Positions 49,001 to 60,515 of a stretch of 64,000 bases of DNA are shown in pieces; position 1 is the stretch's first letter; each line of letters begins with the position of its first letter. This DNA is from Leptodontidium sp. MPI-SDFR-AT-0119. Taxonomy: Eukaryota > Ascomycota > Leotiomycetes > Helotiales > Leptodontidiaceae. Where the stretch lies: assembly GCA_020726505.1 (NCBI GenBank), contig JAHLEZ010000019.1, positions 62,001 through 126,000 on the forward strand, in the 5' to 3' direction. The position numbers and the translations under genes were made by a program. Below the pieces are notes generated by a model, which had not been told where the DNA came from, did no database searches, and saw only the letters and a program-made list of their open reading frames with translations.

Positions 49001-49650
49001 GAATGATCACCATCTCATGCAGCAAGTCCGGCAAGCATATTTCAGCTTACGGAGTTGTTTCAATGAGCGACTGAGCTTTAAGCATCCACGGACCATTCAG
49101 CTCGTCAAGGTCAGTCAACAAGCAGTCCCCGATTCTCAAGCCTGCTAACCCACTCCAGTTCGAGCTCGTCGCTCACTCGCCGCCACTGCCCCATCACTCA
49201 GTCGGAATATACGAGCCCCCTGCTATTCCCAGTCCAGAAGAAGCTTCTGCAAAAAGGTATTACTACCGACCATGTCCACCACAACACATCCCTCCCCTAC
49301 CACCAAACATATTTATCCACGCATTTTTCAACCCGAAGCTCGTACACACATCAAAATTCCTCTTAACACGCATTCCCAAGAAGCTCGATGCCCGGTTAGA
49401 GTCCCCTGATGATCCGAGCATTTCATCGTTTGGCTGGGGCGTGTATATAGTGGATGGTCCGAACTGGTTCATGCTAAGTTGCGCCTTTCTGGTCATTTTG
49501 GTCGGCAGTGGTGTTCTTTCTGTGATATGGTCTGTTGTTAAGAAAGATGTGTCGAGTGGGTTTACGATGGGAAGTTACCTGGTGGCAGTGGCGAGTGCCG
49601 TGCTGACTGTGCTGTTTTTCTGGTTGAGTTCGCCACGATCTGGATGGTGA
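46053..49650 (+). CDS. Half zinc-cluster protein with zinc fingers and two C-terminal membrane segments
   Basis: Four exons: 46053-46637, 46688-48604, 48660-49109, 49159-49650, giving 1147 aa; all junctions are phase 0. Near residue 186 is a truncated zinc cluster, C186-x2-C189-x6-C196, in a basic context (RRRKRLSP...CWVCRSRRVKCPLEHHD). Only three of the six cysteines of a Zn2Cys6 motif exist, with His200/201 as possible fourth ligand. A C2H2-like unit follows (C337-x6-C344-x12-H357-x4-H362), then a CxxC-x10-CxxC pair (376, 379, 390, 393). The middle is Asn/Gly/Gln-rich, then acidic. WICACG (834-837) begins a C-terminal conserved part. Two hydrophobic spans (about 1086-1108 and 1119-1141) end the chain. 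I recall uncharacterised ascomycete proteins with this tail (GWGVYIVDGPNW before the spans). Function unknown; a membrane-held regulator or adaptor is inference. The start at 46053 has the better Kozak context than 45969. Confidence 0.8.
47568..47641 (+). repeat. Source copy of a 74-bp dispersed duplication
   Basis: This coding piece, residues around GNMFNNARQLAIS, matches 50101-50174 at 71 of 74 positions in the same orientation, 2.5 kb apart. It lies within a continuous exon, so it is presumably the donor copy. Confidence 0.95.
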
Positions 49651-50117
49651 TTTCCCCCTTCTTGGATGACTTGTACCTGAATAGCGGTGTATATGCCCAG
49701 TGGATTTACCAATCGTATAGCGGCTGTTTTAGTTGTGGAAAATATCTTGAACTGATGAAATTCTCAGCGCCTGATCAACAAAGCTGCTGCTCGCTTATTC
49801 AGGACTGCAAACAAATAAAGGCTGTTGACATTCCACATCCATGTCTTTGGGCCTCTTCAAAAAGAGATGACACCTCGCAGCAGATGGAAATTTGTAGCTT
49901 ATCAGCTGACTGTGTGCGCTCTTCTAGCTTTGGGAAACTGACTAGGGAGGGTATTTTTTTTCCCGACGGAGATAATTAGCAGCAGGCGCTGGGGTAGAGC
50001 GAGAGATTCTACCGAGTGAGAATTGAAGTATCGTTGATTCCGAAATCGATTGATTAGGTATTCCTTAACAACAGGCAGAATGACACAAGTTAAGCTAACT
50101 ACCATTTCCAAGGAAAT
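49651..50117. other. Short spacer between large zinc/TM gene and small membrane gene
   Basis: About 470 bp, presumably the 3' untranslated region of the upstream gene and the promoter of the small gene. The duplicated 74-bp segment begins at its right end. Nothing else was seen. Confidence 0.5.
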
Positions 50118-50174
50118 ATGTTCAACAACGCGCGCCAGCTAGCTATATCCTACATCCATATCTCAGCACAGATC
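50101..50174 (+). repeat. Inserted copy of the 74-bp duplication
   Basis: Near-identical to 47568-47641, with three substitutions clustered in the last 24 bases. Sequence on either side is unrelated to the source gene. It supplies the start codon and first 19 codons of the small gene that follows. Confidence 0.95.
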
Positions 50175-50633
50175 TTCTATAGCAAAATCCAAGACCCTCC
50201 TCAACATCACAACAACAAACTCCCCCTCTTCCTCCTCTTCCTCCTCCTAGCCGTCGTCGTCTTGAGCTTCTCACACGACTGGATACTCGCACGAGCTCGA
50301 GCGGCTCTCCCGCGTCTGGCGGTGGAATTCCGTGCCCATGTACAGCTATTGGGATTCTTTGGGATGGTGGGCAGTTTCGGGATGTTCTTCTCTGTTAAGC
50401 AATTCGCTAAGCAGAGGGGGAGGCGGTTGAGATGTGTAAGTTTTGTCTTTCCTTTTCCCTCCTTGGGTATCTATCAATGGTAGTTCTTTGAGTCGGGTGC
50501 TAATATTTATCAGTATCAGTACCAGTACCAGCGTCCTCGAGATCCTCGCTTCGGGTTCTGTGATGAACATCTATCTGTGATGTGTGGACGGACGGCGCAT
50601 GCTGCTTTTGTACTTGGTGGGGGTTTTGCGTGA
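50118..50633 (+). CDS. Small chimeric membrane protein
   Basis: Two exons (50118-50435, 50514-50633) give 145 aa. The intron has a GTAAGT donor and a TATCAG acceptor, and both exon reads are phase 0. The first 19 codons, MFNNARQLAIS onward, come from the 74-bp duplicated piece of the neighbouring gene in its original frame. Codons after that are unrelated and contain a strong membrane span (LPLFLLFLLLAVVVLSF), a second weaker hydrophobic stretch (LLGFFGMVGSFGMFFSV), then a basic tail and a Tyr/Gln-rich exon 2 (YQYQYQRPRDPRFGF). I do not recognise the family. It could be an older gene that gained a new start through the duplication, or a relic. That the frame and a good intron are kept favours a real product, but moderately. 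Confidence 0.5.
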
Positions 50634-52635
50634 TGTGTGATGGGAGGGGACTTTTTGATGGGTACGATATCGTTTTGAAGTTTGGGGATGATATTGGGAA
50701 GGATTTACGCTCTTTATGGATGAATTATTGGATGGATGATGGCTCACGCTCTTTACGATTTGCATTTCTGTACAATCTGCCGACGAGATCTTGTGCATTG
50801 CTTTACTTGCGGAGTTTTCTCTTGGATTTGAAGTATTTTAGCGGGATTGGGATTGGGATTTGGATCGGCCGGGGAAACAGCACAGCATTTAGACTCTTGT
50901 TTCATGGGGCTCTTCTCTTTTGTTGGTTGGTTAGGAGGGAAAGGGATGCCTTATTCAGATGGCGCGGCGTTGAGAGAGCTGTGTGTGTGTGTAGTATGTG
51001 TGTATCGTTACCTGCACTTCCCTTCTAGAGGAGATGGCAACAGACATGGAAGGAAGGGGATCGTTGCGGTTAGGACACATAGGAGAGGGGAAGGGAAAGG
51101 ACCGGGAGTTATATACCAATGGAATGTTGATTTTGTTGAAATTTATCTGTTTAACTGCATGATTTACAAGTGGAATGATCGGGACTCGGTTGTGGATAAT
51201 AGGAAAGGGGGGAGTCCCATACAAATGGAATGTTGAATTTGTTGGCACTTATTTGTTTGTTTGTTTGCTCGATTGACAAGTGGAATGAATGACTGGGACT
51301 CGGTTGTGGATTGTAGGACAATTGTGACCTTGTGGAAGTTTATCGTCTGCGAAGTTCATGGTTATTCTGGTCGGTGTTACACAAAGGAAGGATGGAGGCT
51401 GACGGACTTCGGTAAGTAGAATTTTTGGTACCCCGTCTGCCGAATCTGGGACTGAGTCTGATTGAGTCTTTACAAAGATGGCGCAATAGCTGGAGCTGCA
51501 GATGTGATGAGTGAGCTAGCTTGCTGCAACATGAGATGAGGGTAATAAATACAATAGGGATTAAGTTGTCGTTTGAAAAGTTGAAAGCCAAGCTGAAAAG
51601 CTGAATGATTTCGGTGTCTAACTAAGGAACTACAACACTATACATAGTTCTACAGAACACCTCAACTCAACTGACTGCACCTTCGACAGAATCCATCCAC
51701 CACCAAGGCTCCAAAAAGCCCAGATGACGAGTGAGTCAGAAGAACTTGGGGGGCATGGCAGCAGGCATGGCCAGCCAGTGGTCTAGCATGCACGGCATCA
51801 ATCACCTCAGCCACAGCCACATCTACCCACCCACCCAGTCGAGGGAGCTAGTCCTCTCCGCCCTTTGCCCTTTCATCCATCCCCATCTATAAAATCGTAT
51901 TGCCCAGCTCACCCAGAGGCCCCTTCCTTCATGTGGTGCCAAAGAGTCATAGAGGAGACAGATGGGACTGATTGGTCAATCAGAGTAGTGAATGGGCAAG
52001 ACGGAGTGGGGTATGCATCTCGTTCCATGATCCAAGGCTCGTAAGAGTTGCTTGCAGCGTAAATTACCACCAGAAAGGTTGAGACGTTCATCGAGACTCG
52101 AGATGGGGGGAGTCATCACTAGACCCTTTCTGGCTCGCCGACTGCAAGCTGGTGCAAGCCTGGATCTGGAGCGCAGTGAAAGCAGAAACCAGGGTGCCAG
52201 CGCCGCTGCTGATTGGTCATCTTCGCTGCAACTTCTCGCTTCCTGCGCTATTCCTAAAAGATCTCGCCGGTGGCTGCTGCTGCTTCATTTTCCCGTGCGC
52301 TGCGCAGCGCAGTGAGCGAGCGAGCCAGGGCAGTGAGCTTCTATTGTATTAGAGTCGGCCATTTCCTCGAGGCACCAAGCTTCCTCTCTCTTCTTCTTTT
52401 CTTCTCCTCTCACAATACTACATACAATTGCAAGATCTAGACCTCGTCGCCAGGTTATGAGAACTGACTCGACGCCGTCACTCTCCCCTTGCACATCAAA
52501 GTCATACAGCCAGCGCTTTCGCAATCGCAATCGCTTCCTCGAATTAACTGGACCCCTCCACCACCACCAACATCCAACCCCACCAAAATACCACCACTAC
52601 CACCACCAACGAGAACCAGCAATCACCTATTTGCA
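50634..52635. other. Spacer of about 2 kb with a diverged tandem repeat
   Basis: No gene is supported. It holds a diverged two-unit tandem repeat (listed separately) and a G/T-rich zone near 50,830-51,000 with GGGATT triplets and a GT run. The last 300 bp are CT- and CCA-rich leader sequence of the next gene. Confidence 0.5.
51113..51317 (+). repeat. Diverged tandem duplication, two units of about 100 bp
   Basis: Unit 1 starts at about 51,113 and unit 2 at about 51,219. Shared blocks, in the same order, are AATGGAATGTTGA, ACAAGTGGAATGA and GGGACTCGGTTGTGGAT. Unit 2 has a TTTG expansion in the middle. It is non-coding. Confidence 0.85.
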
Positions 52636-55600
52636 ATGGCTTCCACAAATCGCACCTCTTTCACCATCACCCAGCCTTTCCTGGGCGCTCCTCTGCAGTT
52701 CCAACCTGCTTTGGGATCCAAGGAGCTTGAGGATCTTGTCAATGCCTATGGTGCGTAAAGCGTTTGCCCTTCCAAAGTCCCCCTGGAAGCTGAGTGTATT
52801 GAAATGCAATATACTGACTTTCGCCCAGTCGTTGGCAATGGTTCCAAGCAAGATAAGCTGTCCGTCGTCACTGTTGACTTCTTCAATCTTGCTACCGTCG
52901 ACCTGAATACCGGCGCCCTGACCAAGACTGTAAGGATCTCTTCTCTTTCGAACTCTTGAAACGGTATTGGGACAGTGGCTGACAGTATTCTTGCAGTATG
53001 AGATCTTCCCCTTTGTCGATACCTTCGAACAATCTCCAATCGAATCCCAGTCGTCTGGTTTCTCTCCTCCAATCTTCACCCCATCCCCAGGATCTTCTGC
53101 CACATTTGGGGACTCTGGATATGGATCCTTCGGCATCCCAAGCATGACTCCTCCTACACGTACACTGGGCTCTGCTCGTGTCACCAAGAAGGCCGCGAAG
53201 AAGGATACCAAGAAGCCCAAGGTTGACGAGGCCCGTTTGCCAGGATTCTCCATCATGACCAAGGATGGAATCGATGTCACAACCACAGCTGGCAGAGGCA
53301 CAAAGACCAAGGAGCAGAGAGAACATGCACATTTGATGCGGATCATGAAGGCATGTGATGCTTGCAAGCGGAAGAAGATCAGAGTAAGTCATGTCCTGAG
53401 ATCATTTCAGGACATTGGAATATGCGAGCTAATTGGGCATACAGTGCGATCCTTCTCACAGAAGGTCACACACCGATATGTCTCGAGCTTCTACTACTGC
53501 CACTCAATCATCCTCCGCCTCGGCTCGCCTAAGTCCGCAGTATGAAAGTAGTCCAGGATCCAGCGCCCCAGCCTTAACCAGACAATCCACGCAGGCGTCA
53601 CAGAGCACGGCAGCGTTCACACCTTCGAATGCCATAGACGACTTCATTCTGTTCCCAGAGGATTCCTCGTGGAATCCGGAACTGTCACAGGCCGATCTTG
53701 GACAGTTCAACTTCGATATCAACAACGATATGGATTTCGCAGAATTCCCACTCCAGAACGACTTTTCATTCTACCAGCAACCATTCAATGGCGGTGATTT
53801 CAATGTCGACCAACAAATTGGGCATTCGTTCTACCAACAACAGCCATACTCCCAAGTTGGCGGCCAACAGAGCTACACTGACACTCCACTGATGACTGAT
53901 TCCTACAATACGCCGGGAGAATCATATGACCTAGATCAATACATGCCAGTATCCCACAGTCGACCTCACCCGTCAGGCTCAAGCCAAAACACTGGCCAGC
54001 TAGACAATTCCCAACTAGGCTGGTCTGAACTCCCAGTTTCCCAACGATCGGGCGACAATGAGCTACTGTCATCAACCTCCGATTGGAGTGTTCTTGAATC
54101 CACCCTGATCAGCGATTCACCCGGTCGTACTGACCAATTCTTTACTGGCCTGGCCTCCATACCACAGGAGCGGGTTAGTAGCGGTAGGAGCCCATTGAGT
54201 AGTAGGAGCAGTCGTGCCGCCAATGCGAACCCCGATGGCAGTGTCCAAACCCTGGCTTCGACACTGAGTAGTGGGAACAGCCGCGCTGTCAATGCCACCA
54301 ATGTCTCCAGTGTCAACACTGGTCTCAATGTCCAAAGCCGAGCCACGATATCGAACATCAGCAATAGGTCGGGCGAACCAACCCTACGCTATGATTCCGG
54401 TTCCGGGATCTCTGTTGATCCTTCTGAAATTCTTGATGTTCCACTACTCTCTTCTAGGCAACGACCATCATCCGCTGCGACTGTACTCAGCAACCTCTCT
54501 GACCACTGCCAACAAGTATCGGAATCATTACAGACAATTCAGTCTTCTCGATCGGAATACACTGGCTTGGGCAAGGACCTTCAACGACTGAGATCGGTTG
54601 TTGACGTCCTACAATCACGCCAGACAACTGTTCCAGAAGCCGTCGTCACAGAAGCCCGGGCATTCCAGTCACAACTTGATGCCTTGTCTGCGCAGATTGG
54701 ATCATCTGTCTCTGCTGGGGCATTGACCAATCCACTTCTCACGACATTGGATCCAGACTTCCATGCAGAATTCTTCCGACAATGTCAAGTCGAGGCTCGC
54801 AGATTGGTCCGCTCGCTTTGTGCTACGATCAACGCTGTCCAGGACCAGAATACTGGCACTCATATCCCAGGCAACACGCAGACATTGACGTCGGGCCGCA
54901 ACCTCCAACTCTTCCCCTCGCCCAGCCAAGGGGTGCCACAAGCATCTCTTGTATCTGGTGCGGGCATGTGGACTGAGAGTACCGCAATGTGGCAAGCAAA
55001 CAACGGCCCATCGGCCAATGTTCTTCGTGAGGATGACACTTCCGAGTATCTCAGAAGTGTACCAGATGCCAACGAATTCCGATCGTCGCCAATGTCACAG
55101 AATGAATCTGGGACAGTGAGATTGTCAACCATCCGCAATGTACCCGTGTACTCGATCATGATCAAGGACGCCCAAGGCCAGAATGAACGTCTGGATAGTC
55201 AACGTACCGACGGGACATCTCCCCAAGATATCCTATCGGTTCCGACTGTCGTTGTTGCGGAAGATCATTCCAGTGTCCTCACTTACTCTGGGATGTTGTC
55301 GCAACACAACGATCTCCCCATGGCTGATCGTACCCAGACTTCGTCAACTGCGCAGTATGTGGATAGTTCCGAAGAGACCGTTCTCTCGACCTCTCCCAGG
55401 AGTGCAATTCTCCAGACTACTGCCGCCGTCCAAGAATCGTCCGTGTGGTCGAGCTCGCTGCTACTTATGGTCGTACTTGCTATTCTTGGCTCTATGTTCC
55501 TTTGTTTGAAGGTATGCCTTACCACTCTCCACCCTACCGAGCGTAAGCTAACCCAACCACAGATTTTCTCTTCCTTGTTCACATCTCCCCTCGCTGCCTT

Positions 55601-55913
55601 TGTGTTCACACAAGGCATCCAAACTCTCACCACTATGAGAGAAAGCTGCAACGAATGGATCGGTAACGATGCCTTCTCCGTTTGGAAACTCGCTCTTTGT
55701 GCCGTCATGGCAACACAACTCCCCGTCCCAACCAAGTCGAATCTCCTCTGCGGAGGCGTGGCGTTGTTCCATGCACTCACCAGCTCTGGAACTAAGATGT
55801 CTTCAGAAGAACTGAGGACGTCTAATGTGGATATTGATAGGGACGACAGGTGTGCGAATGCAAAGGGACTGTTGGGGATGATGATGGACTTAAGTCCTGT
55901 TGTTACAGTCTAG
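52636..55913 (+). CDS. Half zinc-cluster protein with C-terminal membrane segment
   Basis: Five exons: 52636-52750, 52829-52929, 52997-53383, 53445-55511, 55563-55913, giving 1006 aa. The N-terminal part (about 1-110) is a compact domain of unknown type. A basic zone follows (TKKAAKKDTKKPK), then a truncated zinc cluster C192-x2-C195-x6-C202 (KACDACKRKKIRCDPSHR) with His206 as a possible fourth ligand. The second half of a Zn2Cys6 motif is missing. As in the neighbour at 46-49 kb, a phase-0 intron falls exactly before the third cysteine. A long Ser/Gln/Asn-rich middle part follows. SSSLLLMVVLAILGSMFLCL (about 870-889) is a good membrane span, and a 116-residue tail with moderately hydrophobic stretches comes after it. 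The last intron (51 bp) is in frame, so its removal is inferred from splice signals. A membrane-anchored DNA-binding-like regulator is possible; function unknown. Confidence 0.8.
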
Positions 55914-57994
55914 TGATGGGTTTCTGAGTTGGATTTTGACCGAGAAAGGTGGTATTGGTATGGATGGAAGGATGGTTACGAAGTTACGTGTGGTGGATGA
56001 TACCCTAACGTGTAATGGTACCAAAGGTGTGGTTAAGTAGTTGACCTAATTCGACTTGACTTGACCGGTACTGTCTGTCTTGCAGTGAATTCGTGATGTG
56101 ACGTGATGTATCTTCTGCCTTAAGCTTGATGCTGCTTCACACAGTGCATACTTGAAAGAATCCCAAGTACAATTGACTGTTAATCTCAGCGGACTATGAT
56201 ATGTACCTAGGTAAGTAGTCTGGCGACCGGGTGTTAAGGACTGCCATACAACCCCACTCCACTATTATTTCTATGTGTTGGGAACGCATTGTTTTGTATG
56301 GTTATGTAATCGTTTTAATTTTGTTCTAAGGGAAAGGAAGGTGTGTAGATATTGATATCCGGAAGTTGACATCCTCGCTTCAGGGGGTGAAAAAGACATG
56401 TCGTGGCATGAAATCACGAAAACGGAACACACTGTCGTAATTTCATTATTTCGTGAAGTCTGATGTATGGGCTATATCCCGCTGGTGAGTGCATTGTATG
56501 CAAATATTACTTGAATAAATAGCTGGGGTTCTTGGGAGGGGGTTTGATAGCTCTGCTCTGCTCAGCTCAGTTCGGTTTGAGATCTTGTTGTCTTGGGATA
56601 AAGTATGGCGAACGGGGCGTATACTGGGATATCAAAGAGATCCGAGGGGGTTTCGAGATCCTCTAGGTCTTCTTCTTCAGTGGCTGTGTTTTTGAGACTG
56701 ATGGAGATGGAAAGAAAAAGGATACTTTGCTGTTGGTGTTGGGTGTAGTGAACTCATAGCAGATTGGACTTAGCTGAATTGAGCAGTCTTGTAGCTCGTT
56801 CGCTTGTAGGAAGAACTAATTCATGTTGAATATAGATCTTGAGGGCTTTAGATTAGGGAAGATGGGATGACTTAGTCGATATGGAGTACCTATGCGTAGG
56901 AACTGACAATGAGTGTGTTGTCTAGCCCCTTGACAGCTGCTAGAGTGAAGGTGGAGGCACTCCAAAGACTCAGAGAGGTGATGAGGATGTTGGAGGAAAG
57001 TTGTATGTCGCCTAGAATACTGAGCAGAAGCGATGTTGAAAAGGAGACTAAAGGAAATTGCGGAACACCAATGCCGCAGCGGCTTCGAGAGTTATAGTCA
57101 TTGAGACCTGTAGCTCTATATCGTTATCAATAGCGCTGCCTCCTTCGGTTCATGCCCAGCATATCAAATCACCTGCCAGAGCTTGCTTCGGGGATGGAAA
57201 GCCACTCGCAAATATCAGGTGGGATCGAAAGTACACACGCATTCCCTATGTTCGAGAGTTCAAGCCCAGCTCTCTTAGATCTTGAAAAGGTAGCCGGCCG
57301 AACCCGGAAAAAGCTACACCGGGGGAGGAAGGCAGTTTCAGCCAGTCTGAGAGAACACCTTTCATACCGGGTTGGTAGATCCATGCTTAGCACTCGTTTG
57401 TCAGATCTGAGTTGTGACCGAAGTGATTTGAGAAATGTTCGGGGTTTTGGGGCGGGGAGCAGCAGTAGGTAATTTATACTGGTGGACACCATTGGGGTTT
57501 CCCTTGGAAATATGATGTAAATTCGCAAGAGAGAGCCATACGGATGATATGCCAACTATTGTGAGGCCGAAGACCAGAGTACAAACGAGTCTTAGGTGAG
57601 GACGGCTTCAGCTCCGCAATACAGACCCGACTTGGCTTACTCTCCACTGGAACAGATGCCAACCACCGAGGACTACGAAGGCTGTTTCTTTTAGTCTTTG
57701 CAGTCCTGAGACACTTAACCGCCTGGCATCAATGTTCCGGAACTTTGGAACATTATTCCACAACGAAGTGAGGTGCCGATCATTCCACAAATCCAGAAAA
57801 GGAAAACGGCAAACCAAACCAAACCAAAGATGTCTCAATTCGACGCAAGATACGAAACATCCAGATGAAGACCCATTCGCCAGTCTGCAGTATCGCAATA
57901 CGAAGAAACCCTATGAAAGCCAACCTAACCCAACGCCACGCCACACAAGTCCAAACACACTGTCATCCACTCACCCACACATGCCCTCTTCCCT
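55914..57994. other. Convergent spacer of about 2.1 kb
   Basis: It separates the converging zinc/TM gene and did2. The open frames near 57,000-57,900 have no motif and lie on both strands at once. Nothing is recognised. Confidence 0.5.
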
Positions 57995-58914
57995 CTATGA
58001 CCTCAAAGCTCTCAGTCTCTCACCAAGACCATCCTCCTCGACCTCTGTCGGTCCACTCTTAACCGGCGCAGCAGCAACAGCCTTCGCACCTTCCATTTCC
58101 TGATGCAGTTCTACACCCGCCTCATCCGCAACCTGGTTCATCAACCTATCGACATCCTCTTGCGGCGTACCGACAGCAGTAGCGGACGTAGTAGCGTTCT
58201 CGTAGTACCCAGTAGCGACATCTAAGTCTTCGAATTGTGTTTCGAATCGATCCATGACTGCTGAGATCTATGCGGATTGTAATCAGCCAGGCATTCTGCT
58301 TCTCTTACATCTCGGTCTGTTCTCTGGGGGGGTTGAATATGTATGTGTATGAGAATTACCTTCTCCAAATCCATAGCTTTCATAGCCTGATCCATACCCT
58401 TCACCACATTCATCATCGACCCCGTAACCTGCCTCATCGTCACGGCCGTCTGCACCCGACTAGCCACGGCATCGATTCGGCTTCCCAGTCTCAGTAGGTT
58501 CAGGCGCTCGTTCTGCTTGCGGATTGCGTTTTGTGCGTAGATCTTCGCGATGTCATTGTGGCCTTGTTGGATTGCCTGCCGGGAATTGCGATGTCAGTAT
58601 TCTTTTCTGAACTGGACTGTCTGATGCTCGATGCCTGATGGTCGATGGAGTGGGAGAGTGGTGGGGGTATGGATGGGAGGGAATAGACCTTCTTAAGCTT
58701 GTCCTTCTCGGTCTTCTCGTCTTTGCTGGCTTTGGCTGCTTGTCTATTGAGTTGCTTCGCTGTGAACTATACAGGCCTATTAGCACCTACTCTCCCGCGT
58801 TCGTGGATACTTCGTCGCAATGCCCGACTCTGGCGAGAGAGGGGAATAAAAGGACCCCGCCAAGCGATAAGGACGTACCTTCAGATTGAAGAGCGCTTTC
58901 TCGAGACCGGACAT
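57995..58914 (-). CDS. did2: ESCRT-III associated protein Did2/Vps46 (CHMP1)
   Basis: Four exons on the minus strand: 58914-58879, 58766-58689, 58575-58360, 58267-57995, giving 200 aa, the normal CHMP1 length. The sequence starts [24 protein letters not shown] and continues [25 protein letters not shown], typical of the helical ESCRT-III core. Then comes [18 protein letters not shown] and [19 protein letters not shown]. The C-terminus carries a MIM1 motif ([11 protein letters not shown]) that binds the MIT domain of Vps4. The protein helps Vps4 disassemble ESCRT-III on endosomes during multivesicular-body sorting. All exon boundaries are phase 0. No defects. It is divergent from the DUF427 gene. 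Confidence 0.96.
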
Positions 58915-59267
58915 GATTGCGGTTTGTATGCGAGGAATGTGGTTATGAGTAGGAGGTGGTTTGAATGGAGATTTGCCAAGTCGGGTGTGTTGGGGATATG
59001 TTGGTTGGAGTGAGTCTGAACTGACTGACTGTAGCCTCGTGGTCGAGAACTTGGCTGGGTCGGGTCGGGCTGCGGTCCGGCTTGTGACGATTCTGGCTTG
59101 GCTCGCCTCCTACGGGCACTTTAGAGTCACGTAGCGCATATAAATCCAGCCCTCCAATCTAAACAAACACACGAACTTTAATGCTCAACTATAAATATCT
59201 GATTTCGATATCTATTCTCCTAATTTCTCTATTTCCGGTATTGATAAGGAAAGAAGACATAGTCGAA
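58915..59267. promoter_or_regulatory. Shared divergent promoter of did2 and the DUF427 gene
   Basis: Only 353 bp separate the two start codons. GGGTCGGGTCGGG and GCTTGGCT-type repeats occupy the middle near 59,050-59,105. A TATAAA at 59139-59144, 124 bp before the DUF427 ATG, points to the right. Confidence 0.6.
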
Positions 59268-59840
59268 ATGCCACCAAAACCCAAGCTCAACGTTCAGAAC
59301 TTCCCTCGTCCGCCACTACTGGAGAGAACGAATCGCCATTTGCAGATAAAATGGCATGGACAGACGATAGCTGATACGAAAGAGGCTTATTGGGTGCTGG
59401 AAACTTATCATGCTCCCAGTACTTAACCCCAGGCAAACATTTTAAATCTTTTTGTTTTATTTGTATTTTTTGGGTCTTGAAATCTAATATGGATAATAGC
59501 ATACTACCTTCCCACATCCTCCCTCAGCATCCCCCTAACACCAACCAAGAAATCCACATTCTGCGAGTGGAAAGGCTGGGCGACTTACTACTCCGTTACT
59601 CTCCCCGCCTCTGATTCAAACTCAGAAGAGGAAGTAGTCAAAGACCGGATCTGGAGCTACGAGAGTCCAACGAAGGGGTTTAAGGATCTGAAGAGTTATG
59701 TGTCGTTTTATGCCGGCCCGTGGGATTGCTATGTTGATGGTGAATTGGTGAAGCCGCAGCCGGGGGATTTCTATGGTGGATGGACGACAAGTGAGTTAGA
59801 GGGGATTATTAAAGGGGATGCGGCCACGAGGTGGATGTGA
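59268..59840 (+). CDS. DUF427 domain protein
   Basis: Two exons (59268-59418, 59500-59840) give 163 aa. The junction A|CA rebuilds the family motif ETYHAPTYYLP. Other DUF427 landmarks are IKWHGQTIADTKEAYWVLET at the start, CEWKGWATYYSV in the middle, and a C-terminal FYAGPWDCYVDGELVKPQPGDFYGGWTTSE. The fold is a small beta-barrel; the biochemical role is not established. The start at 59268 was chosen over 59181 because the family begins close to it and the extra upstream residues look like 5' leader translation; if used, they would form a hydrophobic N-terminus. The protein ends with KGDAATRWM, the usual end. Likely cytosolic. Confidence 0.92.
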
Positions 59841-60515
59841 ATGTGTGAATGAATGCTTGGGTTGGGGGTCTGATTTTGGGTCGAGGAGATGGAGGAATTG
59901 GTGAAATGATTTTAGTCAAGTCTTTCTACTGCCGTTGTATTAATATGTGCGAATGATACGAATGAGTCTAAATGTGATACGGACTTGGAATCTCTCAATG
60001 AATTCACATAGTCCTCATCTTCATCCAGTGTATGAATATACGCATTTAGGGTTTTCTCGTTGGTGGAAGAAGGTGGGAAATGTCCCAAGACCCAAGACAT
60101 GTCTAACAGAAACAAGCTAAGCCCGAGAAAATGAATCGACGAATCTTGATAGGATGTAATGATAGCGAGAAGTGTATTATGTTTTCATACCCAAAAAGCA
60201 GGCCCTCGCTTGGAGTTCCAGGGCTTTGGCCAGAAATCGGTTCTGGGGTAATTCCACCTTCTTTCTTTTCACAACTTGGGTATTTCGAAATTGTTCGAAT
60301 GTGGCTATGGTTTGGCGATCTCTCATTACTTCCCCAGAACCTAATAACTATAATTACATGTACTGTACCTCAGGTGAACCAATTCGCCTAACCATAACAT
60401 ATGCATGTCCAGACCACCAAGACGCCTTTCCCCTCGTCCTGCCCATCCATTTATGTTTTTTGCATTCATTCCCTTTTGCACTATCGGCGCCAATCTGGTA
60501 TCCATCTCCAGCCGC
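59841..60515. other. Convergent spacer
   Basis: About 675 bp between converging gene ends, presumably 3' untranslated regions. No feature seen. Confidence 0.5.
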
